Shown: positions 62,890 to 64,000 of the stretch, piece after piece | Layout of the letters: the number at the start of each line of letters is the position of its first letter | How positions within the stretch are numbered: the stretch's first letter is position 1 | Source: Microbacterium sp. 8M | Lineage (GTDB): Bacteria; Actinomycetota; Actinomycetes; Actinomycetales; Microbacteriaceae | Reading direction: 5' to 3' | Assembly (NCBI RefSeq): GCF_902506375.1 | Contig: NZ_LR733284.1 | Coordinates: 161,488 to 225,487 of the forward strand | Length of the DNA stretch: 64,000 bases | Notes under the pieces: model-generated | The model's input: the letters and a program-made list of their open reading frames with translations, nothing else | Told to the model about the DNA's origin: nothing | The model's database searches: none | Translations under genes and position numbers: made by a program

Positions 62890-63560
62890 CTTGACTCCTC
62901 CCCGATCGCCGCATTTGCAATCGCCAGCAAGTCCTGCACTGCGCTGAGGTTCTCGAAGAAGAGCGCGGTGCGGACTTCGATGACATCCTCAATGACCCGC
63001 ATTTTCGACCGTATGGCCGCATCGTCGGGGAGCGCCCGCGTGCCATTGGGATTTCGGTCTAGATGTGTCCACTCGAGGAAGAATCGCTGGGCGCTCTTCC
63101 ACTGTCTAACGAGGGGGTGGGTCTCGTCGTTGTCGTCGGTGAGCAGCGCTGCCGCGTTCGCCACTTGAATGCCTTGTTCCTTAGTTGCGGCGTCGATTAT
63201 CTCCGCCACCGCGATAGCAAACTCACGTGGAACCGGAACGACGTCCTGGTCGGCGCGCAAATCTAGCCCGGGATGACGCGAGACCAGACCCGGCAGTTTC
63301 GACGTCAGACTCGCCGATCCAGGGTTCGGCCGGGTGCGCGTATTGACCGCCATCGCGGACGGCAGTCCGCTCATGATCTCGCGCATGCAGTGACAAATGA
63401 GTGAAACCCTGGCGACCTCACGGCCATTCGGTGCAGGGCTTCCAAGTTGCTCCAGCGCCTGGACATACAACCCGGCGAGCGCAACACTCTTGTCCTCCAA
63501 CGCGGCAAGCACCCGAGCTTCGCGCGCGGCAGAGAGGGACAATCGCGATCCGTCAGACAT
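62886..63560 (-). CDS. Helical protein of unknown function (224 aa), island operon gene 1
   Basis: Soluble and predicted mainly helical, without recognised motif. Segments: LSAAREARVLAALEDKSVAL, ARVSLICHCMREIMSGLPSA, QWKSAQRFFLEWTHLDRNPN and EVRTALFFENLSAVQDLLAI. ATG 63560 has GGAAGGG about 7 bases upstream. Its stop overlaps the TTG start of the 941-residue protein, so the two are translated together and probably act together. Lower GC than the backbone indicates horizontal origin. Confidence 0.78.
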   Translation of the reverse strand: MSDGSRLSLSAAREARVLAALEDKSVALAGLYVQALEQLGSPAPNGREVARVSLICHCMREIMSGLPSAMAVNTRTRPNPGSASLTSKLPGLVSRHPGLDLRADQDVVPVPREFAIAVAEIIDAATKEQGIQVANAAALLTDDNDETHPLVRQWKSAQRFFLEWTHLDRNPNGTRALPDDAAIRSKMRVIEDVIEVRTALFFENLSAVQDLLAIANAAIGEESS

Positions 63561-63799
63561 GCACGCCCTTCCGAGAGGTCGCTGAGGCCGTAGGTTCTTC
63601 CTCTCACGCTAGTCGAACGCGGATAGCGGGCTCGGCCGGACAGGTATGTGACCGAGCAAGAGCGCTCGCGTTGGTTACACGGGAGCGAGGGATCGCGTTT
63701 CGGTCAAAAAGCACCCCTCCGGGTCGTGCGAGGACATTGAACGTGTAAGAGACCGCCCGCGCGCATTCGGCGGTCCGCCGAGACTGAGGAAGTTTGACC

Positions 63800-64000
63800 G
63801 ATGCGGTGGTGCAGACCTCGATCGGCTTCGAGACCCAGGGGATGACCCCGTTCGAGGCGGCGACCCTGGGCACCCCGACCGTCGTGAGCGATCCCGACAT
63901 CGCGGGGGAGCTGCGCGGCGGGCTGTGGGCGGTGCCGGACGCCGGTGCCGACGAGCGGCGCCGGATCGCTGCTCTCGCGGACACGCTGCGTTTCGCCGCG
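63800..64000 (+). pseudogene. Duplicate fragment of the GT4 gene, continuing beyond the window
   Basis: In the frame from 63800 the sequence reads DAVVQTSIGFETQGMTPFEA, ATLGTPTVVSDPDIAGELRG and GLWAVPDAGADERRRIAALA, matching residues ~303-368 of the glycosyltransferase at 57463-58686. I count about 11 differences in 201 bases, mostly at third codon positions. There is no start and no 5' part, so it is a remnant (the displaced original 3' end, or one carried by the island). Confidence 0.88.

Larger units (their letters stand above)
58687..63799. mobile_element. Lower-GC genomic island between two copies of a glycosyltransferase 3' region
   Basis: GC content visibly drops (A/T third positions, TTG start, fewer GGATCC) between 58700 and 63790. 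It holds three genes: DUF4238 (+), and a convergent two-gene operon (-). The right junction runs directly into a second copy of codons from the glycosyltransferase gene. No integrase, transposase or inverted-repeat ends are seen, so the insertion mechanism is open; homologous replacement from another strain is as likely as site-specific integration. The 327 bases at 58687-59013 hold only a short tandem repeat and the DUF4238 promoter. Confidence 0.65.

Overview
The window is about 70% GC, densely packed, and carries an actinobacterial gene set: HspR/HAIR-controlled dnaK operon, SigK/RskA pair, 7Fe ferredoxin with an FprA-like reductase, and Tat- and lipobox-exported proteins. Together with the carbohydrate locus this points to Microbacteriaceae, most likely Microbacterium. 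The genus is an inference from gene content and repeat style, not from a marker gene.

Layout. 1-8453: transporters and regulators, including an MFS exporter, an AraC regulator, two divergent histidine-rich MarR-type regulators (one frameshifted), an alpha/beta hydrolase divergent from a TetR regulator, a UMF1/Atg22-like MFS protein and a small TOPRIM protein. 8467-20137 (minus): one long assimilatory sulfate operon, transcribed as sulfite reductase, APS reductase, cysD, cysN, a sulfonate-type ABC transporter, SUMT (cobA), ferredoxin reductase, ferredoxin and a thioredoxin-reductase-like flavoprotein. Most junctions overlap by 4 nt, and a tiny ORF with a strong ribosome binding site (MSNNDVACRRR) precedes it. 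A sirohydrochlorin chelatase at 22394-23113 supplies the next step to siroheme. 20293-27330: metallophosphoesterase, GntR regulator, a solute-binding/VWA fusion and small membrane or lipoproteins. 27440-31691: dnaK-grpE-dnaJ-hspR with a HAIR operator.

31736-51977 is the most striking region. It has two GH183 (DUF4185) proteins with export signals, a cytosolic GH172 (DUF2961), a cytosolic GH116, a CUT1-type sugar ABC importer, an FGGY kinase, a FucI-type isomerase, a LacI regulator and a conserved-looking protein I cannot name. Four copies of a GAAATCGATTTC-like palindrome sit in front of every transcription unit of this set. GH183, GH172 and GH116 together are the enzyme set reported in 2023 for degradation of mycobacterial D-arabinan by Microbacterium arabinogalactanolyticum and, in part, by Dysgonomonas gadei. 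I read the locus as a complete D-arabinan utilisation regulon: extracellular endo-cleavage, oligosaccharide import, intracellular exo-cleavage, then D-arabinose to D-ribulose to D-ribulose 5-phosphate. A separate module (37429-41923) lies inside it: a molybdopterin oxidoreductase, a fasciclin lipoprotein, sigK-rskA and DoxX, resembling the mycobacterial SigK/MPT83 arrangement.

52180-58686: an MmcQ/YjbR protein, an unknown protein, a secreted PL8 polysaccharide lyase and two GT4 glycosyltransferases. 58687-63799 is a lower-GC island with a DUF4238 protein and a two-gene operon (224 aa and 941 aa) of unknown function. It is followed by a second, about 95% identical copy of part of the upstream glycosyltransferase, so the island looks inserted into that gene with regeneration of its 3' end. 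The island genes are candidates for an uncharacterised defence-like system.

Two families of short dispersed repeats recur, often in frame inside protein termini or loops, and the hexamer GGATCC is strongly over-represented outside the island.
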